Part shown: positions 32,784 through 40,540 of the stretch, one piece after another
How positions within the stretch are numbered: the first letter of the stretch is position 1
Layout: each line of letters starts with the position of its first letter
Assembly (NCBI GenBank): GCA_030429345.1
Contig: JAUIFJ010000009.1
Location: 62,001 to 126,000 of the forward strand
Length of the DNA stretch: 64,000 nucleotides
Direction of reading: 5' to 3'
Source of the DNA: a bacterium
GTDB lineage: Bacteria; CAIWAD01
Program-made: the position numbers and the translations under genes
Notes under the pieces: generated by a model
What the model was told of the DNA's origin: nothing
Database searches by the model: none
Seen by the model: only the letters and a program-made list of their open reading frames with translations

Positions 32784-33824
32784 ATGCGCAGCATTCTGCC
32801 TGTCCTCTTGCTGGTTCTTGGCTTGGCAGGCCTCTCCACCGCGGAATCCGTCCAGGGCGAGATCCGGATGCAGTTCGACCTCTCGGCCCATTCGGCGGAT
32901 CAGCCCACCGACCTTTGGATTCCCTATCCGGTGAGTGACGCCAATCAGACCATCTCCCACGTCCGCGTCGAGGGCGACTACGATGCTTCCGCCGTGTATA
33001 CGGACCGCAAGCACGGCACGCCCATGCTGCACGCCCGCTGGAATGCCGGCAGCGAGGGCCGTATGCTGCACCTGGCCTTCCACGCCGAGCGGGAGGCCCA
33101 GCGCATCGAGAACCTCAAGGATCCGCGCGCCGACTGGGATCCCGCCGACTACGCCGTCTACCTGGAAGCCACCGGCCTGGCACCCTTCAACAAGGAGATC
33201 ACCGGGCTGGCGAAAGAGATCACGAAGGGAAAGAAGGGCGTGCTCGAGAAGGCGCGCGCCGTCTACGACTGGACGGTCGAGAACACCTACCGCAACCCGG
33301 ACACGCGCGGCTGCGGCAGCGGCGACGTCTGCAAGCTGCTCGAGGATCCGGGAGGCAAGTGCGCCGATATCAGCAGCGTATACATCGCCCTGGCGCGCGC
33401 CGCCGGAGTGCCCTGCCGCGAGGTCTTCGGCATTCGCATGGGCCGTGACGAGTACCAGGACATTTCCACCTGGCAGCACTGCTGGGCCGAATTCTACCTG
33501 CCCGGCAAGGGTTGGATTCCGGTGGATCCCGCCGATGTGCGCAAGGCCATGCTCAAGGAGGACATCGAGCTGGACAATCCGCGCACGGATGAGCTGCGCG
33601 CCTTCTTCTGGGCCGGCCTGGACGCCTACCGCATCCGCCTCAGCGAAGGCCGCGACCTGCAGCTCGCGCCGCCCCAGCAGGGAGAGGCGATCAACTACCT
33701 GATGTACCCCTACGCCCAGATCGGCGGAACGACCCTGGATTGGCTGGATCCCAAAAGCTTCCAGTACCAGATCGAATACAGCCGCGACGGCGGATACGGG
33801 CTGGCGGCCCCTTCGGGCAACTAG
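32784..33824 (+). CDS. Secreted transglutaminase-like protein
   Basis: 346 residues with a signal peptide (MRSILPVLLLVLGLAGLSTA). The transglutaminase/protease core has the full triad: C193 (DPGGKCADIS), H232 (WQHCWAEF) and D248 (IPVDPADV). The N-terminal ~130 residues are a beta-rich domain typical of bacterial 'transglut_core' proteins. It probably acts on proteins or peptides in the periplasm or outside the cell. The start has a perfect AAGGAG site five bases before the ATG. Confidence 0.9.
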   Translation: MRSILPVLLLVLGLAGLSTAESVQGEIRMQFDLSAHSADQPTDLWIPYPVSDANQTISHVRVEGDYDASAVYTDRKHGTPMLHARWNAGSEGRMLHLAFHAEREAQRIENLKDPRADWDPADYAVYLEATGLAPFNKEITGLAKEITKGKKGVLEKARAVYDWTVENTYRNPDTRGCGSGDVCKLLEDPGGKCADISSVYIALARAAGVPCREVFGIRMGRDEYQDISTWQHCWAEFYLPGKGWIPVDPADVRKAMLKEDIELDNPRTDELRAFFWAGLDAYRIRLSEGRDLQLAPPQQGEAINYLMYPYAQIGGTTLDWLDPKSFQYQIEYSRDGGYGLAAPSGN

Positions 33825-33848
33825 TCCCTGACCCTGTAGACAATCGAG

Positions 33849-33884
33849 CGCCCGCGGCCGGACCCCTTTCGCCGCGGGCGTTTT
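33849..33884 (+). terminator. Intrinsic terminator after the transglutaminase gene
   Basis: Nine-bp stem CGCCCGCGG / CCGCGGGCG followed by TTTTCT, 25 bp after the stop codon and immediately before the stop of the convergent propeller gene. Confidence 0.88.
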
Positions 33885-33887
33885 CTC

Positions 33888-35024
33888 TCAGGGCAGGATG
33901 GTCAGGCGTCTCACATCCCGGTGACGGCCGTCGCTGAGCGAGCACAGGTAGAGGCCGCCGGCCAGGCCGGAGGCGGAGAGCGCAAATTGGTGTTCGCCCG
34001 CAGGCATCCGGCCCAGGGCGCGCTGCAGGACAAGCGCTCCCCGCAGGTCATGAAGGCGCAGCGTGACCGGAGCCGGCGCGGGCAGGCGGAAGGCCAGGGT
34101 GGTGGCGGGATTGAAGGGGTTCGGCCACAGGCCCAGGATGCTCAGGCTTTCCGGCAGCGAGTTGAGACCCGGCTCCAGGCCGGTCCCGGCCTCGCGAAGT
34201 ACGACCGCGTTGGGGCGCAGCAGCCCTCCCGCTCCGCTGGCCACGAAGGCGCCCAGGGACGTCCCGTCCGGCGAGTATCGTCTCACGCTGCTGTCCTGGC
34301 CGTTGCCGACCAGGATGTCGCCGCCGGGCAGGAAGGCCACGCCTTCCGCCGAACCAAGCCCGGTCAGGAAGTCGCCCTGGTAGAGGCCCTCGGAATTGAA
34401 GCGCTTGACCGCCGTGCCGTTGTAGTCCACGACCAGCAGATCGCCCGCCTCGTCGAACCAGATATTGGTCGGCCCGAGAAGATCCGTGCCGACGAGGATC
34501 CCGTCATCCGAGCCGTCGGTGTTGAATCGTCGCACATGGTCCCCGTTGTAGGACGACACATGCAGCCGTCCCTCCGCGTCCCAGTCCAGCCCGATCGACG
34601 CACCCACGCCTGCCTGGGTGAAGGCGCCGAGAGGAGTGCCGTCCAGCTCGTAGCGCAACACGAGCCCGTTGCCCGACCATTGCAACACATAGAGCAGGCC
34701 GTCGGCGCCGATCTTCATGCGTGTCGGACCGGAGATGCCGGTGGCGAAGTTGTTGATGTACTCGCCGGACTCCGCATCATGCCGCGTGATGCGTCCGCTG
34801 TTGAGATTCGAGATCAGCACCACGCCCTGGTCCTCGAGAAAAAGGATATCCTGGGGCCAGGCCAGTTCGCTGTCGATGAAGGTCTGCGGATTCTGCCCGT
34901 TGGCATCCACGCGCAGGATCTGCCAGGGGGGAGCATCGAAATTGCCGGCGTCGCTGATGTAGACGGAGAAGTCCTGGGCGAAGAGCAGTACCGGAAGCAA
35001 CAGAAGGAAGAGCAAAGTGCGCAT
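33888..35024 (-). CDS. Secreted beta-propeller protein with FlgD/Por-type sorting domain
   Basis: 378 residues. A signal peptide (MRTLLFLLLLPVLLFAQ) is followed by about six NHL/SMP-like propeller blades with recurring 'RxNxDGxxxG' turns (DGTPLGAF, DGSDDGIL, SEGLYQGDF, DGTSLGAF). The C-terminal ~85 residues carry WPNPFNPATTLAFRLPAPAPVTLRLHDLRG, the FlgD-Ig-like/Por secretion domain typical of type IX-like sorting in FCB bacteria. It is probably exported and anchored at the surface. The ATG at 35024 is used because the signal peptide begins there. Confidence 0.88.
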   Translation of the reverse strand: MRTLLFLLLLPVLLFAQDFSVYISDAGNFDAPPWQILRVDANGQNPQTFIDSELAWPQDILFLEDQGVVLISNLNSGRITRHDAESGEYINNFATGISGPTRMKIGADGLLYVLQWSGNGLVLRYELDGTPLGAFTQAGVGASIGLDWDAEGRLHVSSYNGDHVRRFNTDGSDDGILVGTDLLGPTNIWFDEAGDLLVVDYNGTAVKRFNSEGLYQGDFLTGLGSAEGVAFLPGGDILVGNGQDSSVRRYSPDGTSLGAFVASGAGGLLRPNAVVLREAGTGLEPGLNSLPESLSILGLWPNPFNPATTLAFRLPAPAPVTLRLHDLRGALVLQRALGRMPAGEHQFALSASGLAGGLYLCSLSDGRHRDVRRLTILP

Positions 35025-35283
35025 GAGCTGGCGTCTCCTTGTATGTACACGATTCATTCGCTGCGTTTACGGCAGCCGACAGAATGGAAGGGGCATAGGT
35101 GTCTGCGAAATCTGTCGTGCTGTGTAGAAAACCGGACTTAGAATGGAGGGCAGCTTTGCGCTTTCCTGCCGTTTGCACCAATCCTGACAAAAGCAAATCG
35201 TATGCCAATGACCGGGGCACGGCAACGCGGAGAAATCGCCCTGTTCGAGAAGGGACGGGTGAAGTAGCTGCAATAAAACGGAA
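35025..35283. other. Gene-free stretch upstream of the propeller gene
   Basis: About 260 bp between the propeller start and the RIC-operon terminator. It must hold the propeller gene's promoter, but I see no convincing hexamer pair. An AAGGAG ribosome site lies 10 bases before the ATG. No dyad or RNA gene was recognised. Confidence 0.4.
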
Positions 35284-35327
35284 GAAGCCGGCCCACGCGC
35301 ACAGGGAATGCGCATGGCACCGGCTTC
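35284..35327 (-). terminator. Terminator of the TetR-RIC operon
   Basis: Outer stem GAAGCCGG / CCGGCTTC with further pairing inside (TGCCATGCGCA / TGCGCGTGGGC) forms a ~19-bp imperfect stem. On the minus strand it is followed by TTCCGTTTTATTG, about 80 bp after the RIC stop. Confidence 0.8.
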
Positions 35328-35408
35328 AGTATCGAGAGTCTTTGTGTACGGCAGGATGTTCCCGGCGGCAGGGTCCCGGAACAGGGTGCATCACATCGTC
35401 TACTCTAA

Positions 35409-36104
35409 TTACTCCCCTGCCGCCTGGACGGCAGCCTTTTCAAGCGCTCGCGGGAAGAGAATGTTGTTCTCCAGGTGAATGTGCTCGTGCAGGTCCTTTT
35501 CCAGTTCGGCGAGACCGTGCCACAGGGCGCGCCATGTGTTGCATGCGCCTTCAGGCACCACATAGTCATCGCAGAGCCTGCGCAAGGTCCGGAGCGCTTC
35601 ACCCGCAGCCTCGTGTTCATGCACAAGTTCGTCGATGGCATCTCCCGCCTGATCGCCGGCGGACTGGAGAACGAGGGGAAAAAGACGCTGCTCCTCGTCC
35701 TGCATGTGCGACTCCAACTCCTTGCGCAGCCCGTCGAAGACATCAACCAGCGCCTGGAACTTCTCCGGGTCCCGTCCACCGTGGGCGCGAAGGACCTTGC
35801 GACACATCCCGTCCAGGCGCGGCAGCTCCTCGCGAAGCGGTCCGTGATAGGTGGCGAGAATGTGTCCGATCAGGATCGGGAGGGGCTCCCGATCCCAGCG
35901 CACCGTTCCGACACTGGTTCCGGCAAGCACATGCTGTATCTCATCGAGCACCTGGTCGACGGGGATCTCCACGGCGGCGCAGGCTTCCTTCAAGGGCAGT
36001 CCCCCACCACAGCAGTAGTCGATGCCGTGACGAGCGAAAACGCGTGTTGCGAGAGGGTACTCCGCGGCCACTTTGCCGACGGGAGTGAGTTCATTGAAAG
36101 ACAT
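35409..36104 (-). CDS. ric: RIC-type iron-sulfur cluster repair di-iron protein (YtfE/ScdA)
   Basis: 231 residues. The N-terminal ScdA_N domain (~1-60) has YCCGGG. The C-terminal hemerythrin-like four-helix bundle supplies di-iron ligands in ILATYHGPL, ESHMQDEEQRLFP, VHEHEAAGE and EHIHLENNILFP. The protein repairs Fe-S clusters damaged by nitric oxide or peroxide. It follows a TetR-type regulator by 15 bp and has its own terminator. Confidence 0.95.
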   Translation of the reverse strand: MSFNELTPVGKVAAEYPLATRVFARHGIDYCCGGGLPLKEACAAVEIPVDQVLDEIQHVLAGTSVGTVRWDREPLPILIGHILATYHGPLREELPRLDGMCRKVLRAHGGRDPEKFQALVDVFDGLRKELESHMQDEEQRLFPLVLQSAGDQAGDAIDELVHEHEAAGEALRTLRRLCDDYVVPEGACNTWRALWHGLAELEKDLHEHIHLENNILFPRALEKAAVQAAGE

Positions 36105-36119
36105 GTTGCGATCCTTGCT

Positions 36120-36749
36120 TCATTCGATGGTTGGAGACTGGGTGTTGTCTGTTACACAGGGCTGGAGCAAGCGGCAGAGAGACTGGAGCGCTTCCTCGCG
36201 GAACTCCGGGCCCGGGCGATGCGACGCCCTGGAAGAAGCGCTTTCAATGAGCAGGTGAATCGTGCCCAGCACCGGCACCAGCAGAAGGCGCGCTTCGATG
36301 TCCCTGCGCACCTGCCCCTGCTCCATCCCCTCCCTGAGCGCCGCGAGCACAAAAGACCGTGTCTGTCGTACCGTGTGACGAATTGAGGCGCGCGCTTCAT
36401 CCGGCAGGCACTGTTCAGCCTCCTCGGAACGGAAAAGCCAGGCCAGGCCGGCGTCTTCCCGGACAAGGGCAATGCGATTCCGCGCCAGTTGAAGTATGCG
36501 TTCCAGGGGTTCCGCCTCCCCTTCCGGAATACTGGCCATCATGCGCTCGACGGCGAGGGCCACCGCCGCCTCGAGCATGGCCTCCCGGTTCGGGAAATGC
36601 CGGAACAGGGCGCCGCTGGTCAGCCCAAGTTCGCGGGAAAGCCTTGTCGTGGTCAAGGCTGTAATTCCTTGACTTCCAAGTAGATCCAGAACGGCGCGGG
36701 CCGTTTCCCGTCGACGTTCGCTTCCGGTTTTCCGGGTTCGAGTGCTCAT
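36120..36749 (-). CDS. TetR family regulator of the RIC gene
   Basis: 209 residues. The N-terminal HTH (ITALTTTRLSRELGLTSGALFRHFPNREAMLEAA) is typical TetR/AcrR; the C-terminal domain is generic. Gene order and the 15-bp gap to ric suggest it represses its own operon and responds, directly or not, to nitrosative stress. Its ATG lies six bases after the -10 box, so the transcript appears leaderless. Confidence 0.9.
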   Translation of the reverse strand: MSTRTRKTGSERRRETARAVLDLLGSQGITALTTTRLSRELGLTSGALFRHFPNREAMLEAAVALAVERMMASIPEGEAEPLERILQLARNRIALVREDAGLAWLFRSEEAEQCLPDEARASIRHTVRQTRSFVLAALREGMEQGQVRRDIEARLLLVPVLGTIHLLIESASSRASHRPGPEFREEALQSLCRLLQPCVTDNTQSPTIE

Positions 36750-36755
36750 GGGCTG

Positions 36756-36784
36756 ATTGTAAGTAAGTTCTTACTTTTAATCAA
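36756..36784 (-). promoter_or_regulatory. TetR-ric promoter with operator in the spacer
   Basis: On the minus strand TTGATT (36779-36784), 17 bp, TACAAT (36756-36761), then six bases and the ATG. The spacer contains the palindrome AAGTAAG-TT-CTTACTT (36761-36776), a typical TetR operator, so the repressor would sit across the promoter core. Confidence 0.8.
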
Positions 36785-36820
36785 GCGCACAGGAATCCGT
36801 TCCCGCACCCCCTCGGGAGT

Positions 36821-37408
36821 TCATGCCGGGCCGGTCTCCTTTTCCTGTCGCGCCGCCAGCTCGATGAAATCCGCCTGTTCGCGGATCTTGCGGTACTCGT
36901 TGAGGACCAGGCGACGCCAGGAAATCCAGGTGGCGAAGGACAACAGCAAGAGGACCGCAGTTCCCGAGAATCCCAGGTACAGGCTCCAGCTCTTCTCCGG
37001 GAAACGGGCAATCAGGAGCACATCGAGGGCAAGGGCGATCAGGAACCAGTTGACCGCCCAGCCGCGGCAGATGCGCATGCGGCTGCGCCCGTACTCCAGC
37101 AGATCCGAGAGACGTTCCGAGTGGGTCAGGATCAGGCGCCGGTCCCTGTAATACTCGGCGCGGCTCTTGAAGGAGGCGGACAGGAAGCCTTCGCCCCACA
37201 GTTTCTCGAGCAGCATGTCGGAAAGGCGATCCATGACGATGCCGAGCACGTAGACGAATGCCAGCACGGGGAGCGCCACGGCCGGCTGCAGGATCTGCTC
37301 GAGAACGCCCTTGTCCACGCCGATGAGGGCAAGCACCAGCAGCACGACCCAGGCGGTGGCACCGACCCCGATCACGATCAGTTCGACAAAGAGATTGGTT
37401 GTGCTCAC
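36821..37408 (-). CDS. Four-helix membrane protein of unknown function
   Basis: 195 residues with hydrophobic segments at about 8-30, 40-60, 118-135 and 145-165, and a soluble loop rich in Arg (YYRDRRLILTHSERLSDLLEYGRSRMRICRG) between the second and third. I recognise no characterised family. The GTG start has a GGAGG site. It lies 25 bp downstream of an MscS channel gene and is probably co-transcribed, so a role in membrane tension or envelope stress is possible. Confidence 0.65.
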   Translation of the reverse strand: MSTTNLFVELIVIGVGATAWVVLLVLALIGVDKGVLEQILQPAVALPVLAFVYVLGIVMDRLSDMLLEKLWGEGFLSASFKSRAEYYRDRRLILTHSERLSDLLEYGRSRMRICRGWAVNWFLIALALDVLLIARFPEKSWSLYLGFSGTAVLLLLSFATWISWRRLVLNEYRKIREQADFIELAARQEKETGPA

Positions 37409-37433
37409 GCGAAGCCTCCGTGTTGCATCACAC

Positions 37434-38333
37434 TCATGCGCTTCCGCCCGGCTTCAGCGTGCCGCCCCGGGACTGCAGTCCGGCCATGCCTTCCCAGACC
37501 CGCTCTTCCACGTCGTCGACGAAAAGCTGCAGGTGCGGGAAGGGGATCTGGATCCGCGCGGCGTCGAGGGCCAGCTTGGCCGCCTCGATCACGGCGACGT
37601 ATACGGCGGGTTTGTCCTTGCCGTCCTCGACCCAGACGCGGATCTCGAGGTTGACGCTGGAATCCCCCAGCTCGGTGAACACGACGGCGCTTTCCTGGTG
37701 CGGCGACAGGTCCGGAATGTCTGTTACGGCTTTCAGCAGGACCTCGCGGGCCTGGGCCAGGTCCTCCTTGTAGGCGATGCCCAGCGGTACATCGATGCGC
37801 ATCGCCCCTTGCTTGCTGTAGTTCTCGAGCGTGGCGTCAATGATGCGCTTGTTCGGTATCACGACGAAAGTGTTGCGCACGGTGCGGATCCGCGTGCTGC
37901 GCAGCGTGATCTCCGAGACCTGGCCGAACTCGCTTTCGGTCTCGATCCAGTCGCCGACGGCAAAGGGCTTGTCGACGAAGATCAGGATGCCGGCGATCAT
38001 GTTGGCCACCGAATCCTGGGCGGCGAATCCCAGGGCGATGCCCGCCACACCCAGACCGGCCAGCGCGGTCGCGATGTTGAAGCCCAGCTGGTCTGCCGCC
38101 ATCACCAGCGAGGCCAGCAGGGCCACATAGCGCAGGAGCCTGTCGACCAGCAGGACGCGGATCTCCTCCTGCACCTCCATGCGCGCCAGGGTCAGCTGCA
38201 GCGGCCGACGCACGAGCTGGAAGAGCAGCCAGCCCAGCAGGAGAATCAGCAGTGCCGCCAGTACATCCGGCAGATACCCGACGACCTTTGTCGCCAGCGT
38301 CTTGAAGTCCAGAAACTCTTCCAGGCGCTCCAT
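37434..38333 (-). CDS. MscS family mechanosensitive channel
   Basis: 299 residues with the standard three transmembrane helices (~20-40, 60-80, 88-110). The pore-lining TM3 has LAGLGVAGIALGFAAQDSVANMIAG, followed by the beta domain (FAVGDWIETESEFGQVSEITLRSTRIRT) and the C-terminal alpha/beta domain. Length equals E. coli MscS (286). It releases solutes on hypo-osmotic shock. Confidence 0.96.
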   Translation of the reverse strand: MERLEEFLDFKTLATKVVGYLPDVLAALLILLLGWLLFQLVRRPLQLTLARMEVQEEIRVLLVDRLLRYVALLASLVMAADQLGFNIATALAGLGVAGIALGFAAQDSVANMIAGILIFVDKPFAVGDWIETESEFGQVSEITLRSTRIRTVRNTFVVIPNKRIIDATLENYSKQGAMRIDVPLGIAYKEDLAQAREVLLKAVTDIPDLSPHQESAVVFTELGDSSVNLEIRVWVEDGKDKPAVYVAVIEAAKLALDAARIQIPFPHLQLFVDDVEERVWEGMAGLQSRGGTLKPGGSA

Positions 38334-38368
38334 GGGAAACCCCCGTTCGTGCTACACGCTGTCGATGG

Positions 38369-38731
38369 CTATTCGTCGCGGTGGACCGTATCCGGCGAGA
38401 AGGCCGGCAGGCAGACGGCGACATACTCCGCGCCTTCCGGGCCGGGAGTGCTGTAGCGGATCCATTCTCCCGCATCGGTGATCACGGCCTGTCCGGCGCG
38501 CACGCTCAGGGTTCCCCCTTCGTGTTCCACCTGCAGGGTTCCTTTCAGCACCAGCGTGATCTCGCGGAAGTCCGGACGCTGGCCGGGCTCGACCCAGCCG
38601 GAAGGCGAGACCATGCGGGCCACGCTCAGGCCTTCGTCTTTCGTGTTCACCCGGCCCACGTACTCCTCGATCCGTTTCGGTTTCGTGCCTGCGGAATCGA
38701 TCACGGAGGGACCTTCAATCATTCTGGGCAT
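38369..38731 (-). CDS. Cupin domain protein
   Basis: 120 residues of a single cupin fold: G(X)5-like stretch with REITLVLKGTLQVEHEGGTLSVRAGQAVITDAGEWIRYSTPG. The usual metal-binding histidines of motif 1 are mostly absent, so it may bind no metal or act as a sensor or isomerase-like protein. The ATG at 38731 has a GGAAGGAG site. It lies between MscS and an N-acetyltransferase gene, all on the minus strand. Confidence 0.85.
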   Translation of the reverse strand: MPRMIEGPSVIDSAGTKPKRIEEYVGRVNTKDEGLSVARMVSPSGWVEPGQRPDFREITLVLKGTLQVEHEGGTLSVRAGQAVITDAGEWIRYSTPGPEGAEYVAVCLPAFSPDTVHRDE

Positions 38732-38803
38732 GTCGCGCTCCTTCCAGCGTGTGATGCATGGGTATCCGCCGCCATCGGGAACGCGTGGCGGCAGCAATCT
38801 CTC

Positions 38804-39586
38804 TCATTCTTCTTCCGGCATCTCCGGCAGGTCCGAGTACGGCACATCCAGGGCAATGCCGAAGTGCTCCTCCAGCGCGTCCAGATATCCGGGTGCGTCC
38901 GGAAACTGGATCACGCTCATATCCGGACCGCGACCCATCGTGCAACGGCGATCCTGCAGCCTCAGCATGCCGTTCTCCCTGCGGATCACGGCAATGCGCA
39001 TGCGCGTGAAGTGGCTGTCGGGGTGGGTCGAGGTGTAGTGGTTCCCGTAGACGATGTCCATCGGCACGACGGGCATGCAATCCAGGCTGTAGAGGTCGAT
39101 CCAGTCCTCGTCCTCGCGAACCTGCAGCAACAGGCCCAGCGCGTGTCCACGCATGCGGTAGCTGTCCCTGCCGCAGCGTGTCACAGTGCCTTCCTCAAGG
39201 GGAAGCGGGCAGGGCGGGGTCCTGGAGCCGAAGCCCGTATCCACCAGCCAGGTGCGTCCCGCAAGGGTGACCCCAGTCACCTGGTGGCTGCGCCCCGTGG
39301 GTTCTCCATGCAGGTGCACGCGCGCCAGCAAGGGGCGCGCCTCGAAGCCGGCTGCCTGGAGGGCGCGCAGGAAGAGCCCGTTGAGCTCGAAGCAGTAGCC
39401 GCCGCGCCGGCCGCGGAGCAGCTTGTCCACCTGGGCCGCGGGGTCCAGGTCGATTCCCCGACCGAGCAGGATGTCGAAGTTCTCGAAGGGGATGCTCTGC
39501 AGCTGGGCAAACTGCAGCTCGGCCAGGACATCCTGGCAGGGCCTGCCCGGAGTGGATACGCCGATGCGCGAGCAGTACTCGTCCAT
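38804..39586 (-). CDS. nat: Arylamine N-acetyltransferase
   Basis: 260 residues. The catalytic triad is visible: Cys in GRRGGYCFELNG, His in GRSHQVTGV and Asp in WLVDTGFG. The N-terminal ENFDILLGRGIDLD also fits the family. The enzyme transfers acetyl groups from acetyl-CoA to arylamines or hydrazines. I chose the ATG at 39586 (MDEYCSRIG), which matches the family N-terminus, over two upstream ATGs. Confidence 0.93.
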   Translation of the reverse strand: MDEYCSRIGVSTPGRPCQDVLAELQFAQLQSIPFENFDILLGRGIDLDPAAQVDKLLRGRRGGYCFELNGLFLRALQAAGFEARPLLARVHLHGEPTGRSHQVTGVTLAGRTWLVDTGFGSRTPPCPLPLEEGTVTRCGRDSYRMRGHALGLLLQVREDEDWIDLYSLDCMPVVPMDIVYGNHYTSTHPDSHFTRMRIAVIRRENGMLRLQDRRCTMGRGPDMSVIQFPDAPGYLDALEEHFGIALDVPYSDLPEMPEEE

Positions 39587-39745
39587 GGGAAAGCTCTCCC
39601 CGGACCCTTCATGCCGTGTTGTGCGGATCATGCGGGAGTATACCACTTCGCGGCCCATGCCGACCACGGGAATCGACGGCCGTCCAGATCCAGCACAATG
39701 CGGTCAGGCGTGTACACCGCCCCCGCCGAAAGAGGGTTTCGGCGT

Positions 39746-40534
39746 CTACCCGGACGACCCGGCCTGGATGCCTTCTTCGGCCAGCAGCTGCAGCAGCCGG
39801 AAGAAGGCCTCGTTCGATCGGATCGATGCGGTTTCCGCCAGGGTGTGGTAGCCCAGCGTGGGAATCTGCAGTGTCGCGCCCTGGACGCTGCCGGCGCTGG
39901 CCGCGATCACGCGTCCCATTTCCGTGCTGCCCACGGAACGCGGCGGAGTGCCCGGCTCCGCGCGGCGGTCCAGCTCCTCGATGTAGCGATCCTTGTAGAC
40001 GAAACTCAAGCCTTCGCCGCGACAAAGGGTTTCCAGGCGTTCCTGCAGCGCCGGATCGAAGGCCGCGTTGGCGTCCCGCGTTCGCAGCACAAGGTCCGGC
40101 AGGTCCTGTACGCCGGCCTCGGCGAAGGGGCTGGTATCCACGACGATCAACTGTTTGATGGGCGTGTCACGCCTGCGGATCCACTCCATCAGGAAGCGCC
40201 AGCTGCTGCCCGACTCCTCCTGCGCCGTGAAACAGGCTGTCCCGCGGAAACCGTGGTCGAAAAGGTGGACCAGGTGCGCCACCGTCAGCACGTTGTCCAG
40301 CTGGCCGCTGAGCGTCTCCTCCCCGATCGTGAGACGATCGGTGAAGGCGACCGGCGTGCCCGGCACCAGGTGCTCCAGGCCCTGGATCTCGAAGATGGCG
40401 TTGTTGCGCCGCTCGCGGAGGAAGGCCCGGGAATCGGGGGTCGACTCCGGCGCGTGGATTCCGTGACGGTCCGCGCCTTCCCCGGGCAGCGGACATCCTG
40501 CAGAAAGTACGAAGCACGGTCGAGTAATCGCCAT
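39746..40534 (-). CDS. M42-like metallopeptidase family protein
   Basis: 262 residues, shorter than typical M42 aminopeptidases (~350). LSGQLDNVLTVAHLV, CFTAQEESG and LIVVDTSP align with the metal-ligand Asp, catalytic Glu-Glu and second Asp of the M42/M28 clan, and GYHTLAE near the end may supply the last His. The N-terminal histidine motif is not obvious, so activity is uncertain. It starts 6 bp after the stop of the DUF5916 gene. Confidence 0.7.
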   Translation of the reverse strand: MAITRPCFVLSAGCPLPGEGADRHGIHAPESTPDSRAFLRERRNNAIFEIQGLEHLVPGTPVAFTDRLTIGEETLSGQLDNVLTVAHLVHLFDHGFRGTACFTAQEESGSSWRFLMEWIRRRDTPIKQLIVVDTSPFAEAGVQDLPDLVLRTRDANAAFDPALQERLETLCRGEGLSFVYKDRYIEELDRRAEPGTPPRSVGSTEMGRVIAASAGSVQGATLQIPTLGYHTLAETASIRSNEAFFRLLQLLAEEGIQAGSSG

Positions 40535-40540
40535 GCAATC

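Noticed and set aside
32663-32839. 5' extension of the methyltransferase ORF
   Set aside because: It would overlap the promoter and start of the divergent transglutaminase gene and has no family similarity.
36771-36784. FNR-like half-site TTGAT upstream of the TetR gene
   Set aside because: Only one half of the box matches; the sequence is better explained as the -35 element and TetR operator.
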